Translations under genes and position numbers: made by a program
Assembly (NCBI RefSeq): GCF_001636845.1
Contig: NZ_LITT01000001.1
Span: 1 to 64,000 of the forward strand
Origin: Clostridium ljungdahlii
GTDB lineage: Bacteria; Bacillota; Clostridia; Clostridiales; Clostridiaceae
Direction of reading: 5' to 3'
Length of the DNA: 64,000 nucleotides
Notes under the pieces: generated by a model
Database searches by the model: none
What the model saw: only the letters and a program-made list of their open reading frames with translations
Told to the model about the DNA's origin: nothing
In this document: one piece after another, positions 19,080 to 28,613 of the stretch
How the letters are laid out: each line of letters opens with the position of its first letter
How positions within the stretch are numbered: the first letter of the stretch is position 1

Positions 19080-19280
19080 GTTGTGATGTTATAACAGCGA
19101 TGAGGCAAGAGGTTGCCGGGCTTCCGGGTAATTCTTGGCTGAGTATGCTTAAGTCTTGAACTTAGGCGACGGTGATTTTGTAAAGGCAGTGCTTTCATAA
19201 AATAAAAGAAACGCCTGGAACAGTTTACAGAATATATCCGCTGTTGTACGTAAGAAGCATAGCGTGCATGAAAAGGAGGG
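19080..19280 (+). promoter_or_regulatory. Structured 5' leader of the S10 operon (candidate L4-responsive leader)
   Basis: The leader has no gene and is closed by a long-range stem, AACAGCG (19093-19099) with CGCTGTT (19239-19245). Inside are local hairpins, CCGG-GCTT-CCGG near 19117-19128 and TTAAGT/ACTTAG-type pairing near 19150-19165. Autogenous control of the S10 operon by ribosomal protein L4 through the leader is known in Bacillus and enteric bacteria. That this leader binds L4 is an inference from position and structure; rplD is the third gene of the operon. Confidence 0.5.
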
Positions 19281-19288
19281 AAATAACA

Positions 19289-19597
19289 ATGGCAAAACAA
19301 AAAATTAGAATAAGATTAAAGGCTTTTGATCATACAATATTAGATCAATCATCTGAAAAGATAGTAGAAACTGCTAAGTCCACAGGGGCAAAAGTAGCAG
19401 GACCAGTACCACTGCCTACAGAAAAAGATGTGGTTACAATTTTGAGAGCCCCACATAAATATAAAGATTCAAGAGAACAATTTGAAATAAGAACTCATAA
19501 AAGATTGATAGATATAATAAGCCCATCACCAAAAACTGTTGATGCGTTAATGAGACTTGACTTACCAGCAGGCGTTGATATTGAAATAAAATTGTAG
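19289..19597 (+). CDS. rpsJ: 30S ribosomal protein S10
   Basis: The protein is 102 residues long from ATG 19289 ([15 protein letters not shown]), behind AAAAGGAGGG. The S10 signature VAGPVPLPT and a [12 protein letters not shown] block are present. S10 (NusE) sits in the small-subunit head and also acts in antitermination. It is the first gene of the S10 operon, after a long structured leader. Confidence 0.98.
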
Positions 19598-19666
19598 TAA
19601 GTGGTTTATTACTAACTATTATGACCGTTTTGGCGATCCGCTAATATGTTTAGGAGGTGTATGTAA

Positions 19667-20296
19667 ATGAAAAAAGCTATATTAGGTAGAAAGCTTGGTA
19701 TGACTCAAATATTTAATGAAAATGGAAAGGTAATTCCTGTTACAGTAATTGAAGCAGGACCTTGTGCTGTTATACAGAAGAAAACTGTAGAAAAAGATGG
19801 GTATGAGGCTGTACAGGTTGGTTTTAGCGATATAAGAGAAAAGTTGGTAAACAAACCAATGAAGGGACATTTTGAAAAAGCAGGAGTTACATTAAAGAGA
19901 TTTATAAAGGAATTCAAACTTGAAAATGTTAGTGAATACAAGGAAGGCCAGGAAATAAAGGCAGATGTTTTCGCAGCAGGAGATAAAGTTGATGTGTCTG
20001 GAGTTTCTAAAGGTAAGGGGTTCCAGGGTACAATAAAAAGATGGAATGCTCAAAGAGGACCAATGTCCCATGGTTCTAAATTCCACAGAGCACCAGGTTC
20101 AATGGGAGCTTGCTCAGATCCATCCAGAACATTCAAGAATATGAAAATGGCAGGACATATGGGAAATAGAAACACAACAGTGTTAAATTTGGAAGTTGCA
20201 AAAGTTATTCCTGAGAAAAACATTATTTTAATAAAAGGTGGAGTACCAGGACCTAACAAAGGACTTGTAGCAATAAGAAATACAGTTAAGGCTTAG
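19667..20296 (+). CDS. rplC: 50S ribosomal protein L3
   Basis: The protein is 209 residues long, starting [16 protein letters not shown] behind TTTAGGAGGTGTATG. The [12 protein letters not shown] and [15 protein letters not shown] blocks are the L3 core that reaches the peptidyl-transferase centre. It is an early-assembly protein. It is the second gene of the S10 operon, 69 bases after rpsJ. Confidence 0.98.
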   Translation: MKKAILGRKLGMTQIFNENGKVIPVTVIEAGPCAVIQKKTVEKDGYEAVQVGFSDIREKLVNKPMKGHFEKAGVTLKRFIKEFKLENVSEYKEGQEIKADVFAAGDKVDVSGVSKGKGFQGTIKRWNAQRGPMSHGSKFHRAPGSMGACSDPSRTFKNMKMAGHMGNRNTTVLNLEVAKVIPEKNIILIKGGVPGPNKGLVAIRNTVKA

Positions 20297-20320
20297 TCTT
20301 AGTAGAAAGGAGGATGCAGA

Positions 20321-20941
20321 ATGCCTAAATTAGGATTATTTAATAAAGAAGGTCAAAAAGTTGGAGATTTTGAAGTATCAGATAGAGTATTTGGAGTTGA
20401 AGTAAACGAAAATGCTGTTCACCAAGTAGTTGTAGCATTACTTGCTAACAAGAGACAGGGAACTCAGTCAGCAAAGACTAGATCTGAGGTTTCTGGAGGT
20501 GGAATTAAACCATGGAGACAAAAGGGAACAGGTAGAGCAAGACAAGGATCTATAAGAGCACCACAATGGATTCATGGTGGTATAGTTTTTGCTGTAAAAC
20601 CTAGAGATTATAGAATCTCACTTACAAAATCAGTTAAAAGAGTAGCCATGAAATCAGCATTGTCAAGCAAAGTAGCAGATAATGAAATGGTTGTTTTGGA
20701 AAACTTAGAATTAGAAGCTCCAAAGACAAAAGAAATAGTAAAGATGTTAGGTGCATTTAATGCAAAGAAGGCATTAATTGTTACAGCTGAATCAAATAAA
20801 AATGTATATGTATCAGGTAGAAATATACAGGGCGTATCAGTTATACCTGTTAACAATTTAAATGTTTATGATTTGTTAAAATATGAAAAACTTATAATAA
20901 CAAAGGACGCTGTATCAAAAATTGAGGAGGTGTATGCATAA
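20321..20941 (+). CDS. rplD: 50S ribosomal protein L4
   Basis: The protein is 206 residues long. The exit-tunnel loop lies around [19 protein letters not shown], followed by [15 protein letters not shown]4 is an early-assembly protein and, in several bacteria, the translational or transcriptional repressor of its own operon. The stop codon shares one base with the rplW start at 20941. Confidence 0.98.
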   Translation: MPKLGLFNKEGQKVGDFEVSDRVFGVEVNENAVHQVVVALLANKRQGTQSAKTRSEVSGGGIKPWRQKGTGRARQGSIRAPQWIHGGIVFAVKPRDYRISLTKSVKRVAMKSALSSKVADNEMVVLENLELEAPKTKEIVKMLGAFNAKKALIVTAESNKNVYVSGRNIQGVSVIPVNNLNVYDLLKYEKLIITKDAVSKIEEVYA

Positions 20942-21240
20942 TGAAATATACTAATTATGATATCATAAGAAGGCCTGTTGTAACAGAAAAGAGCATGGCT
21001 GGTATGAATGAGAAGAAATACACCTTTATAGTTGACATACATGCAAACAAATCAATGATAAAGAAAGCTGTAGAAGATGTTTTCGGAGTAAGCGTTGAAA
21101 ATGTAACAACAGCAAGATATATAGGAAAGAAAAAAAGAGTTGGCGTTCATATTGGAAAAAGAGCGGATTTCAAAAAAGCTATTGTAAAACTTAAAGAAGA
21201 CAGTAAGACAATAGAGTTTTTTGATGGAATGGAACAATAA
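20941..21240 (+). CDS. rplW: 50S ribosomal protein L23
   Basis: The protein is 99 residues long, beginning [18 protein letters not shown], with the conserved [14 protein letters not shown] core. L23 surrounds the exit-tunnel opening and docks trigger factor and SRP. Its ATG overlaps the rplD stop by one base, with GGAGGTG inside the rplD end as ribosome site, so the two are coupled. Confidence 0.98.
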   Translation: MKYTNYDIIRRPVVTEKSMAGMNEKKYTFIVDIHANKSMIKKAVEDVFGVSVENVTTARYIGKKKRVGVHIGKRADFKKAIVKLKEDSKTIEFFDGMEQ

Positions 21241-21294
21241 TTAAAGCAGTTATTGGAGAAATCCAGATAAGCGAAAAAAGGAGGGAATACCGTT

Positions 21295-22128
21295 ATGGCA
21301 GTTAAAGGATTTAAACCTACTACACCTTCAAGAAGGAATATGACTGTAAGTACATTTGAAGAAATAACTACAGATGTACCAGAAAAATCACTTCTTGCAG
21401 CTTTAAAAAGAAGTGGTGGTAGAAATGCTCACGGTAAAATAACAGTTCGTCATATAGGTGGCGGAGCAAAACAAAAGTATAGATTAATAGATTTTAAGAG
21501 AAATAAAGATGGCATACCAGCAAAGGTTGCTACTATAGAATATGATCCTAATAGATCAGCATATATAGCTTTGGTAGTTTATGCAGATGGAGAAAAGAGA
21601 TATATAATAGCTCCAGTTGGATTAAAAGTTGGAGATGCTGTAGTCTCAGGAGCAGATTCAGATATAAAAGTTGGAAATTGTTTGCCACTAGTAAATATAC
21701 CTGTTGGTACTATAATTCATAATGTAGAATTACAAGCAGGAAAGGGAGCACAACTTGTAAGATCTGCAGGAGCTTCAGCTCAGCTTATGGCTAAAGAAGG
21801 AAACTATGCAACATTAAGACTTCCAAGTGGTGAGATGAGACATGTAAGAATAGCATGTAGAGCTACAATTGGAACAGTTTCAAACTTAACTCATGAGATA
21901 GTTAACATAGGTAAGGCAGGAAGAAAGAGACACTTAGGAGTAAGACCTACAGTTAGAGGTTCTGTTATGAACCCTAATGATCATCCACATGGTGGTGGTG
22001 AAGGTAAGGCTCCAGTAGGTCATCCAGGACCACTTACTCCGTGGGGCAAACCTGCATTAGGATATAAGACTAGAAAACATAATAAGTATTCAGACAGATT
22101 TATAGTTAAGAGAAGAAATAGTAAATAG
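21295..22128 (+). CDS. rplB: 50S ribosomal protein L2
   Basis: The protein is 277 residues long. It has [18 protein letters not shown] in the N-terminal OB fold and the C-terminal [17 protein letters not shown] segment whose histidine lies near the peptidyl-transferase centre. L2 is needed for subunit association. It is followed by an unusual 110-base gap carrying a hairpin before rpsS. Confidence 0.98.
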   Translation: MAVKGFKPTTPSRRNMTVSTFEEITTDVPEKSLLAALKRSGGRNAHGKITVRHIGGGAKQKYRLIDFKRNKDGIPAKVATIEYDPNRSAYIALVVYADGEKRYIIAPVGLKVGDAVVSGADSDIKVGNCLPLVNIPVGTIIHNVELQAGKGAQLVRSAGASAQLMAKEGNYATLRLPSGEMRHVRIACRATIGTVSNLTHEIVNIGKAGRKRHLGVRPTVRGSVMNPNDHPHGGGEGKAPVGHPGPLTPWGKPALGYKTRKHNKYSDRFIVKRRNSK

Positions 22129-22130
22129 TT

Positions 22131-22154
22131 TGAAGAGAATATACGTTCTCTTCA
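22131..22154 (+). other. Hairpin in the rplB-rpsS gap
   Basis: TGAAGAGAA (22131-22139) pairs perfectly with TTCTCTTCA (22146-22154) around TATACG, three bases after the rplB stop codon. There is no T-run, so it is more likely an RNA processing, stability or attenuation element than a terminator. The rest of the 110-base gap shows nothing else. Confidence 0.6.
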
Positions 22155-22238
22155 CTGACTTCTATTTAACGAACCAGTTGCTTTTAGCTATAAACAAAAA
22201 GTTATATCATGCAAATTGTATGAAGGGAGGCAAAATGA

Positions 22239-22535
22239 ATGAGCAGATCAGTTAAAAAGGGACCTTATGTCCAAGAAGCACTTTTAAAGAAAATAAATGA
22301 ATTAAATAAAAATGGTGAAAAGAAAGTTATAAAAACTTGGTCAAGAAGTTCAACGATATTTCCTCAGATGATAGGTCACACTATAGCAGTTCATGATGGA
22401 AGAAAGCATGTTCCTGTATATATATCAGAGGATATGGTAGGACACAAATTAGGAGAATTTGCACTAACTAGAACATACAGGGGACACGCCGCAGACAAAA
22501 CTGAAAAAACAACTCGTGTTGCTCCTCAAAAGTAG
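22239..22535 (+). CDS. rpsS: 30S ribosomal protein S19
   Basis: The protein is 98 residues long, beginning [16 protein letters not shown], with the [20 protein letters not shown] core and the [13 protein letters not shown] end. S19 binds 16S rRNA in the subunit head with S13. AAGGGAGG precedes the ATG by seven bases. Confidence 0.98.
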   Translation: MSRSVKKGPYVQEALLKKINELNKNGEKKVIKTWSRSSTIFPQMIGHTIAVHDGRKHVPVYISEDMVGHKLGEFALTRTYRGHAADKTEKTTRVAPQK

Positions 22536-22556
22536 TTAGGAAGGGAGGTAGAATAA

Positions 22557-22892
22557 ATGGAAGCTAAGGCTATAGCTAGATATGTTAGAATGTCTTCAAT
22601 GAAAGTAGGAGTTGTACTTAATTTAGTTAGAGGTAAAAATGTAAATGAAGCTTTTGCTATATTAAAATATACTCCAAGAGATGCAGCTGTAGTGGTTAAT
22701 AAAGTTCTTAAATCAGCAGTTGCTAATGCAGAGAATAATTTGGATTTAGATAAGGATAATCTATATGTTTCAGAAGCTTATGCTTGTGAAGGTCCGACAT
22801 TAAAGAGATTTCAACCACATGCTCAAGGTAGAGCATTTAGAATAAATAAGAGAAGTAGTCACATAACTTTGGTAGTTAAGGAAAGAGAGTAA
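22557..22892 (+). CDS. rplV: 50S ribosomal protein L22
   Basis: The protein is 111 residues long with the [20 protein letters not shown] start. The long beta hairpin ([15 protein letters not shown]) lines the exit tunnel and is a known site of macrolide resistance mutations; it looks wild type in length. It lies in the S10 operon between rpsS and rpsC. Confidence 0.98.
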   Translation: MEAKAIARYVRMSSMKVGVVLNLVRGKNVNEAFAILKYTPRDAAVVVNKVLKSAVANAENNLDLDKDNLYVSEAYACEGPTLKRFQPHAQGRAFRINKRSSHITLVVKERE

Positions 22893-22910
22893 TAAGAAGG
22901 AGGGAAACAG

Positions 22911-23582
22911 ATGGGACAGAAAGTACATCCACATGGCCTAAGAGTTGGTGTTATTAAAGAATGGGATGCTAAATGGTATGCAAATAAGAAAAATTTTGCA
23001 GACAATATAGTTGAAGATAATAAAATTAGAAAATTTGTAAAAGCAAAAACTGCTATTGCTGGAGTTTCAAAGATTCAAATTGAAAGAGCAGCAAAAAGAG
23101 TTAAGTTAAATGTATTTACAGCAAAACCTGGAATGATAATAGGAAAAGGCGGCCAAGGAATTAATGCTTTAAAAGCTGAAATTCAAAAAATGGTTACTGA
23201 AAAAACTGTGCTTATAAACATTGTTGAAGTAAAGCAGGCAGAGGCTGATGCCCAGCTTATGGCAGAAAATGTAGCTTTGCAATTGGAAAAGAGAATTTCC
23301 TTTAGAAGAGCTATGAAACAAACAATACAAAGAGCTATGAAGTCTGGTGTTAAGGGTGTTAAGACTACATGTTCAGGAAGACTTGGTGGCGCAGAAATTG
23401 CAAGAGCTGAGTCATACCATGAAGGTACAATTCCACTCCAGACATTAAGAGCCGACATAGATTATGGATTTGCAGAAGCAAATACCACATATGGTAAAAT
23501 AGGTGTAAAAGTATGGGTATATAGAGGAGAAGTGCTCCCTGCTAAAAAGCCTGTTGAAAACAAGGAAGAAGTTAAAGCATAG
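22911..23582 (+). CDS. rpsC: 30S ribosomal protein S3
   Basis: The protein is 223 residues long, starting [14 protein letters not shown]. The KH domain carries the [15 protein letters not shown] motif, and the C-terminal domain has [15 protein letters not shown]3 forms part of the mRNA entry channel. It lies 18 bases after rplV and 17 before rplP. Confidence 0.98.
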   Translation: MGQKVHPHGLRVGVIKEWDAKWYANKKNFADNIVEDNKIRKFVKAKTAIAGVSKIQIERAAKRVKLNVFTAKPGMIIGKGGQGINALKAEIQKMVTEKTVLINIVEVKQAEADAQLMAENVALQLEKRISFRRAMKQTIQRAMKSGVKGVKTTCSGRLGGAEIARAESYHEGTIPLQTLRADIDYGFAEANTTYGKIGVKVWVYRGEVLPAKKPVENKEEVKA

Positions 23583-23599
23583 GGAAGGAGGAATAGCAT

Positions 23600-24043
23600 A
23601 TGTTAATGCCTAAGAGAGTTAAGCATCGTAAGGTACAACGTGGTAGAATGAAAGGCAAAGCTACAAGAGGTAATTTTATAGCATATGGAGATTACGCTAT
23701 ACAGGCTACAGAATGTGCATGGATAACAGCAAATCAGATAGAAGCAGCCAGAATAGCTATAAATAGATATATCAAAAGGGGAGGAAAACTTTGGATAAAG
23801 ATTTTCCCAGATAAACCAATTACAGAAAAACCTGCTGAAACACGTATGGGATCAGGTAAAGGATCACCAGAATATTGGGTAGCAGTTGTTAAACCAGGTA
23901 GGGTATTATTTGAACTATCAGGTGTTCCTGAACCAGTAGCAAGAGAAGCAATGAGGCTTGCATCACATAAATTGCCTATAAAGACTAAGTTCGTTACAAG
24001 AAAAGATTTTGAAGAAGTGGGTGGTGAAAGCAATGAAGGCTAG
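23600..24043 (+). CDS. rplP: 50S ribosomal protein L16
   Basis: The protein is 147 residues long from ATG 23600 ([13 protein letters not shown]), eight bases after GGAGG; the ATG two codons later is possible but less well spaced. [20 protein letters not shown] is the conserved loop near the A-site tRNA. The 3' end overlaps the rpmC start by 11 bases. Confidence 0.98.
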   Translation: MLMPKRVKHRKVQRGRMKGKATRGNFIAYGDYAIQATECAWITANQIEAARIAINRYIKRGGKLWIKIFPDKPITEKPAETRMGSGKGSPEYWVAVVKPGRVLFELSGVPEPVAREAMRLASHKLPIKTKFVTRKDFEEVGGESNEG

Positions 24044-24245
24044 AGAATTGCAAGAGTTAAGACAAAGCAGCACTCAAGATTTACAGGCAAAAGTACAAGA
24101 TCTTAAGTCAGAATTGTTTAATTTGAGATTTCAATTGGCTACAGGTCAATTAGAAAATCCAATGAGAATAAAGGAAGTCAAAAAATCTATAGCCCAAATT
24201 AAAACCATCCTTAGGGAAGAAGAGCTAAGATCATTTGAACAATAG
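24033..24245 (+). CDS. rpmC: 50S ribosomal protein L29
   Basis: The protein is 70 residues long from ATG 24033 ([13 protein letters not shown]), with GGGTGGTG inside the end of rplP as ribosome site. It is the usual two-helix L29 with an [14 protein letters not shown] core. A GTG-started extension of eight residues (from 24009) is possible in frame but atypical. Confidence 0.96.
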   Translation: MKARELQELRQSSTQDLQAKVQDLKSELFNLRFQLATGQLENPMRIKEVKKSIAQIKTILREEELRSFEQ

Positions 24246-24265
24246 TTTGAAAGGAGGTTTATTCT

Positions 24266-24520
24266 GTGGAAAGAGGATACAGAAAGACAAGAACAGGAAG
24301 AGTTATCTCAGATAAAATGGATAAAACTATAGTAGTTGCAGTTGAAACTAAAGTACGTCATCCACTGTACGGAAAAACAGTTAACAGAACTACTAAATTT
24401 AAAGCTCATGATGAAAACAATGAAGCAAGGAATAATGATAGAGTATTAATAATGGAAACGAGACCTTTATCGAAGGATAAGAGATGGAGACTTGTGGAAA
24501 TAGTAGAAAAGGCTAAATAG
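24266..24520 (+). CDS. rpsQ: 30S ribosomal protein S17
   Basis: The protein is 84 residues long, starting at GTG 24266 behind [28 protein letters not shown] and [15 protein letters not shown] match the OB-fold S17 family. It binds the lower body of 16S rRNA. Confidence 0.97.
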   Translation: MERGYRKTRTGRVISDKMDKTIVVAVETKVRHPLYGKTVNRTTKFKAHDENNEARNNDRVLIMETRPLSKDKRWRLVEIVEKAK

Positions 24521-24548
24521 TATAATAGCTGAAAGGAGGGTATTTTCA

Positions 24549-24917
24549 ATGATTCAGCAACAGACATTATTGAAAGTTGCAGATAATTCCGGAGCTAAGG
24601 AAATTATGTGTATAAGAGTTTTAGGTGGATCCAAGAGAAAATGGGGAAACATCGGTGATACAATAGTTGCTAGCGTTAAAAGTGCAACACCAGGCGGTGT
24701 TGTTAAAAAAGGAGAAGTTGTAAAGGCTGTTATCGTCAGATCTGTAAGAGGACTTAGAAGAGCAGACGGTTCATATATAAAGTTTGATGAGAATGCTGCT
24801 GTTATAATAAAAGATGATAAGCAACCAAAGGGAACTCGTATCTTCGGACCAGTTGCGAGAGAGCTAAGAGATAAAGATTATACAAAAATATTATCACTAG
24901 CGCCTGAAGTTCTATAA
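24549..24917 (+). CDS. rplN: 50S ribosomal protein L14
   Basis: The protein is 122 residues long, the family's exact usual size, with [21 protein letters not shown] and the [21 protein letters not shown] end. L14 sits at the subunit interface and is the binding site of the silencing factor RsfS. It is the first gene of the spc part of the cluster; no terminator or promoter separates it from S10 genes. Confidence 0.98.
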   Translation: MIQQQTLLKVADNSGAKEIMCIRVLGGSKRKWGNIGDTIVASVKSATPGGVVKKGEVVKAVIVRSVRGLRRADGSYIKFDENAAVIIKDDKQPKGTRIFGPVARELRDKDYTKILSLAPEVL

Positions 24918-24935
24918 GATAAGGAGGTGGCTATA

Positions 24936-25253
24936 ATGGCAAAGATACATGTTAGAAAAAAGGATACAGTCATGGTTATATCCGGTAAAGATAAAGGAAA
25001 AACAGGAGAAGTTTTAAAGGCTATGCCTAAAACAGGTAAAGTCATTGTTAAAGATGTTAATGTAGTTTCAAAACATCAGAAACCAAATAAGCAAAATATG
25101 CAGGGTGGCATAATTAAAAAAGAAGCTCCTATATATAGTTCAAAAGTAATGTTATATTGTGACAAATGTAAAAGTGTAACTAGAATAAGTCACAAGATAT
25201 TAGATGATGGAACAAAAGTAAGAGTATGTAAAAAGTGCGGAGAAACATTTTAA
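24936..25253 (+). CDS. rplX: 50S ribosomal protein L24
   Basis: The protein is 105 residues long from ATG 24936; the GTG at 24927 lies in the AAGGAGGTGG ribosome site. The KOW motif (KKDTVMVISGKDKGKTGEVL) is followed by a C-terminal zinc-ribbon-like set, CDKC and CKKCGETF, present in many Firmicute L24 proteins. L24 starts large-subunit assembly. Confidence 0.97.
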   Translation: MAKIHVRKKDTVMVISGKDKGKTGEVLKAMPKTGKVIVKDVNVVSKHQKPNKQNMQGGIIKKEAPIYSSKVMLYCDKCKSVTRISHKILDDGTKVRVCKKCGETF

Positions 25254-25275
25254 TCTTTGAAAGGAGGGCAAAAAT

Positions 25276-25821
25276 ATGAGTTCAAGGTTACAAGAGAAAT
25301 ATGAAAAGGAAGTTATTCCTGCTTTAATGGATAAGTTTAAATATAAGAACATAATGCAGGCACCAAAACTTGATAAGATAGTTATAAACATGGGTGTAGG
25401 AGAAGCTAAGGACAATCCAAAGGTTTTAGAATCAGCAGTTAGCGACTTAACTTTAATTACAGGACAAAAACCAGTTTTAACTAGAGCAAAAAAATCTATA
25501 GCAAACTTTAAAATAAGAGAAAATATGGCTATAGGATGTAAAGTTACTTTAAGAAAACAATATATGTATGAATTTGCAGATAAATTAATTAATATAGCAC
25601 TACCAAGAGTTAGAGATTTCTCAGGAGTTCCAGATAAATCTTTTGATGGTAGAGGAAATTATTCCATAGGAATTAAAGAGCAATTAATATTCCCTGAAAT
25701 AGAATATGATAAAATAGATAAAGTCAGAGGTATGGATGTTATCTTTGTCACTACTGCAAATACTGATGAAGAAGCAAGAGAGTTGCTTAAACTTCTTGGA
25801 ATGCCATTTGCTCAAAAATAA
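25276..25821 (+). CDS. rplE: 50S ribosomal protein L5
   Basis: The protein is 181 residues long with [17 protein letters not shown], the [14 protein letters not shown] block and the [21 protein letters not shown] end. L5 binds 5S rRNA and forms the central protuberance. AAAGGAGGG precedes the ATG. Confidence 0.98.
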   Translation: MSSRLQEKYEKEVIPALMDKFKYKNIMQAPKLDKIVINMGVGEAKDNPKVLESAVSDLTLITGQKPVLTRAKKSIANFKIRENMAIGCKVTLRKQYMYEFADKLINIALPRVRDFSGVPDKSFDGRGNYSIGIKEQLIFPEIEYDKIDKVRGMDVIFVTTANTDEEARELLKLLGMPFAQK

Positions 25822-25833
25822 GGAGGGAAAAAC

Positions 25834-26019
25834 GTGGCACGTAAAGCTTTGATAGAAAAGTGGAAAAAGGAACCTAAATATCCAACAAGGGCTTACACAA
25901 GATGTAGAATATGTGGAAGACCTCATGCTGTATTAAAAAAATATGGTATATGTCGTATATGCTTTAGAGAACTTGCGTATAAGGGTGAAATACCTGGCTG
26001 CAGAAAAGCAAGTTGGTAA
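25834..26019 (+). CDS. rpsN: 30S ribosomal protein S14, zinc-binding type
   Basis: The protein is 61 residues long and starts at GTG 25834 behind AAGGAGGG. The four zinc ligands are visible as CRICGRP and CRICF. This is the short C+ (rpsZ-type) S14 rather than the longer zinc-free form. It lies in the normal place between rplE and rpsH. Confidence 0.97.
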   Translation: MARKALIEKWKKEPKYPTRAYTRCRICGRPHAVLKKYGICRICFRELAYKGEIPGCRKASW

Positions 26020-26051
26020 ATGTTAGTTATTGATGAAAGGAGGCACAATAA

Positions 26052-26450
26052 ATGGTAATGACTGATCCTATAGCAGATTTGCTTACTCGTATAAGAAATG
26101 CAAATATTGTTAGACACGAAATAGTAGAAGTACCTTCTTCAACTATTAAGAAGGCACTATTAAATATAATGCTTCAAGAAGGATATATAAAAAATGTAGA
26201 GGAATATACAGATGGTTCTGTAAACATGATAAGACTTTCAATGAAGTATGGTAAAGATAAAGAAAGGGTTATAACAGGACTCAAGAGAATATCTAAACCT
26301 GGATTAAGAGTTTATTGTAGAAAAGAAGAAATTCCTAAAGTTTTAAATGGACTTGGAGTTGCAGTAATATCAACTTCTAAAGGAATTGTTACAGATAGAG
26401 ACGCAAGAAAATTAGGAGTAGGTGGAGAAGTACTTTGCTACATATGGTAG
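26052..26450 (+). CDS. rpsH: 30S ribosomal protein S8
   Basis: The protein is 132 residues long, beginning [18 protein letters not shown] as in Bacillus. The C-terminal block [23 protein letters not shown] is conserved. S8 binds 16S helix 21 and in enteric bacteria regulates the spc operon by binding its mRNA at rplE; I see no such site that I can identify here. Confidence 0.98.
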   Translation: MVMTDPIADLLTRIRNANIVRHEIVEVPSSTIKKALLNIMLQEGYIKNVEEYTDGSVNMIRLSMKYGKDKERVITGLKRISKPGLRVYCRKEEIPKVLNGLGVAVISTSKGIVTDRDARKLGVGGEVLCYIW

Positions 26451-26523
26451 TTTTAGAAATAAGCTAAGATTAGTAGTAAATGATATTTATTATGAACCTA
26501 TTAGGAATACAGGAGGTGTAATG

Positions 26524-27066
26524 ATGTCAAGAATAGGAAAGCTTCCAATAGCTATTCCAAGTGGTGTCACCTTTGCAGTAACACCAGACAACGTTGTTAC
26601 TGTAAAAGGACCTAAAGGCCAACTTGTAAAGGCTATGAGAAAAGATATGAATATTGCTGTTGAGGATAACTCAATAGTAGTTAAAAGAAATAATGATGAA
26701 AAAGAATCTAGAGCTCTTCATGGATTGACTAGAGCATTGATAAATAATATGGTTATTGGTGTAACTGAAGGATATGCAAAGACATTAGAATTAGTAGGTG
26801 TTGGTTACAGAGCTCAGTTACAAGGAAAAAAGTTAGTTTTAAACTTAGGATTTTCACATCCAATTGAAGTAGAGGCAGTTGAAGGAATATCTTTTGAAAC
26901 ACCTGCACCTACAAAAGTTGTAGTAAAAGGTATCGACAAAGAATTAGTAGGCGATGTCTCAGCAGATATAAGAAATTGGAGAAGACCTGAACCTTACAAG
27001 GGAAAAGGAATTAAATATGAAAATGAAGTTATAAGACGTAAAGAAGGAAAAACAGGTAAGAAGTAG
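26524..27066 (+). CDS. rplF: 50S ribosomal protein L6
   Basis: The protein is 180 residues long from ATG 26524 ([15 protein letters not shown]), seven bases after AGGAGG; an ATG directly before it and a longer open frame back to 26422 inside rpsH are less likely. [23 protein letters not shown] and [14 protein letters not shown] are typical. L6 lies near the factor-binding site. Confidence 0.98.
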   Translation: MSRIGKLPIAIPSGVTFAVTPDNVVTVKGPKGQLVKAMRKDMNIAVEDNSIVVKRNNDEKESRALHGLTRALINNMVIGVTEGYAKTLELVGVGYRAQLQGKKLVLNLGFSHPIEVEAVEGISFETPAPTKVVVKGIDKELVGDVSADIRNWRRPEPYKGKGIKYENEVIRRKEGKTGKK

Positions 27067-27084
27067 TAGAAAGGAGTGAACCTT

Positions 27085-27444
27085 ATGTTTAAAAAAGATG
27101 ATAAGAAAAAACTAAGATCAAAGCGTCATCTTAGAGTTCGTAGAAAAATTTCTGGAACAAATGAAAGACCAAGACTTGCAGTATATAGAAGTGCAAAAAA
27201 TATATATGCTCAAATAATAGATGACGTAAAGGGAACAACTCTAGTTTCTGCTTCAAGTGTAGATAAAGATTTTCAAGGAGTTGGAAGTAATAAAGAAGCA
27301 GCAAAAGTTGTTGGTCAGACAATAGCTAAGAAAGCTATTGAAAAAGGAATCAAAGAAGTAATTTTTGATAGAGGCGGATATATATATCATGGAAGAGTAC
27401 AGAATCTTGCTGAAGGTGCAAGAGAAGCTGGCTTAGAATTCTAA
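27085..27444 (+). CDS. rplR: 50S ribosomal protein L18
   Basis: The protein is 119 residues long from ATG 27085, with AAAGGAGTGAA upstream; the GTG at 27076 is part of that site. The [20 protein letters not shown] start and [20 protein letters not shown] end are conserved. L18 binds 5S rRNA together with L5. Confidence 0.97.
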   Translation: MFKKDDKKKLRSKRHLRVRRKISGTNERPRLAVYRSAKNIYAQIIDDVKGTTLVSASSVDKDFQGVGSNKEAAKVVGQTIAKKAIEKGIKEVIFDRGGYIYHGRVQNLAEGAREAGLEF

Positions 27445-27459
27445 TAAGGAGGGAAATAA

Positions 27460-27957
27460 ATGAGAATCGATCCTAGCGCTTTAAATCTTAAAGAGAAGGT
27501 TGTATTCATAAATAGAGTTGCTAAGGTTGTTAAAGGTGGTAGAAATTTTAGATTTAGTGCCCTAGTTGTAGTGGGAGATGAAAATGGCCACGTAGGCGTA
27601 GGAACTGGAAAATCTATAGAAATACCTGAAGCAATCAGAAAAGGAATAGAAGATGCTAAGAAGAATTTAATCGAAGTTCCAATTATAGGTACAACAGTAC
27701 CTCATAGTATAGCTGGTCAATTTGGAACAGGAAGAGTACTTATAATGACAGCTCCTGAAGGTACTGGAATTATAGCCGGTGGACCTTCTAGAGCAGTTCT
27801 TGAACTTGCAGGATTAAAGGATGTTAGAGCAAAATCAGTTGGTTCTAATAATCCAAGAAATATGGTAAATGCTACTATTGACGGTTTATCAAGACTAAAG
27901 ACAGCAGAACATATAGCTAGTCTTAGAGGAAAAACTGTCGAAGAGATTTTAGGTTAG
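27460..27957 (+). CDS. rpsE: 30S ribosomal protein S5
   Basis: The protein is 165 residues long, with [20 protein letters not shown], the [17 protein letters not shown] loop and GVKDV-type [19 protein letters not shown] end. S5 helps set decoding accuracy and mRNA entry. AAGGAGGG lies eight bases before the ATG. Confidence 0.98.
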   Translation: MRIDPSALNLKEKVVFINRVAKVVKGGRNFRFSALVVVGDENGHVGVGTGKSIEIPEAIRKGIEDAKKNLIEVPIIGTTVPHSIAGQFGTGRVLIMTAPEGTGIIAGGPSRAVLELAGLKDVRAKSVGSNNPRNMVNATIDGLSRLKTAEHIASLRGKTVEEILG

Positions 27958-27969
27958 GAGTGAATGACC

Positions 27970-28149
27970 TTGGCTAAACTTAAAATAACTCTAGAAAAGA
28001 GTTTAATAGGAAGAAAAAAAGATCATATAGCAACTGTAAATGCTCTTGGATTAAGAAAAATAGGAAAAGTTGTAGAGCAAGAGGATAATCCTCAGATCAG
28101 AGGAATGATCCAAAAAGTTAGCTATCTTTTAAAGGTAGAAGAGGCATAA
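27970..28149 (+). CDS. rpmD: 50S ribosomal protein L30
   Basis: The protein is 59 residues long from TTG 27970 ([15 protein letters not shown]), which matches the usual N-terminus; the ATG at 27964 is only four bases from the AGGAGTG ribosome site. The [15 protein letters not shown] end is typical. It lies between rpsE and rplO as expected. Confidence 0.93.
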   Translation: MAKLKITLEKSLIGRKKDHIATVNALGLRKIGKVVEQEDNPQIRGMIQKVSYLLKVEEA

Positions 28150-28171
28150 TACGAAGGAGGTGTAAGTACGA

Positions 28172-28612
28172 ATGAAACTTCATGAATTAAAACCAGCAGA
28201 AGGATCAAGAAAATCACCAAAAAGAGTTGGAAGAGGTACTGGTTCTGGTTTTGGAAGAAATGCTGGAAAAGGTGAAAATGGACAGAAAGCTAGATCCGGT
28301 GGTGGAGTAAGAATAGGATTTGAAGGCGGACAGATGCCATTGTATAGAAGACTTCCTAAAAGAGGCTTCACTAATATATTTGCAAAACAATATTATGAAT
28401 TAAATGTTGAAAGACTAAACGCATTTGAAGATGGAACAGAAATTACTCCAGAATTACTTTTAGAGAAAAAGGTAATTAAAAAGTCCAAAGATGGTTTAAA
28501 AATACTTGGAAATGGTGAATTGCAAAAGAAACTCACAGTAAAAGCAGCTAAATTTACTAAAACTGCAGTGGAAAAGATAGAGGCAGCTGGAGGAAAAGTA
28601 GAGGTGATATAA
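28172..28612 (+). CDS. rplO: 50S ribosomal protein L15
   Basis: The protein is 146 residues long with the basic glycine-rich N-terminus ([20 protein letters not shown]) and the [17 protein letters not shown] block. L15 is a late-assembly protein reaching into the subunit core. Its stop codon lies one base before the secY start. Confidence 0.98.
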   Translation: MKLHELKPAEGSRKSPKRVGRGTGSGFGRNAGKGENGQKARSGGGVRIGFEGGQMPLYRRLPKRGFTNIFAKQYYELNVERLNAFEDGTEITPELLLEKKVIKKSKDGLKILGNGELQKKLTVKAAKFTKTAVEKIEAAGGKVEVI

Positions 28613-28613
28613 A

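Noticed and set aside
24009-24033. Longer L29 starting at GTG 24009
   Set aside because: The shorter start gives the usual L29 N-terminus ([10 protein letters not shown]) and has GGGTGGTG at a suitable distance.
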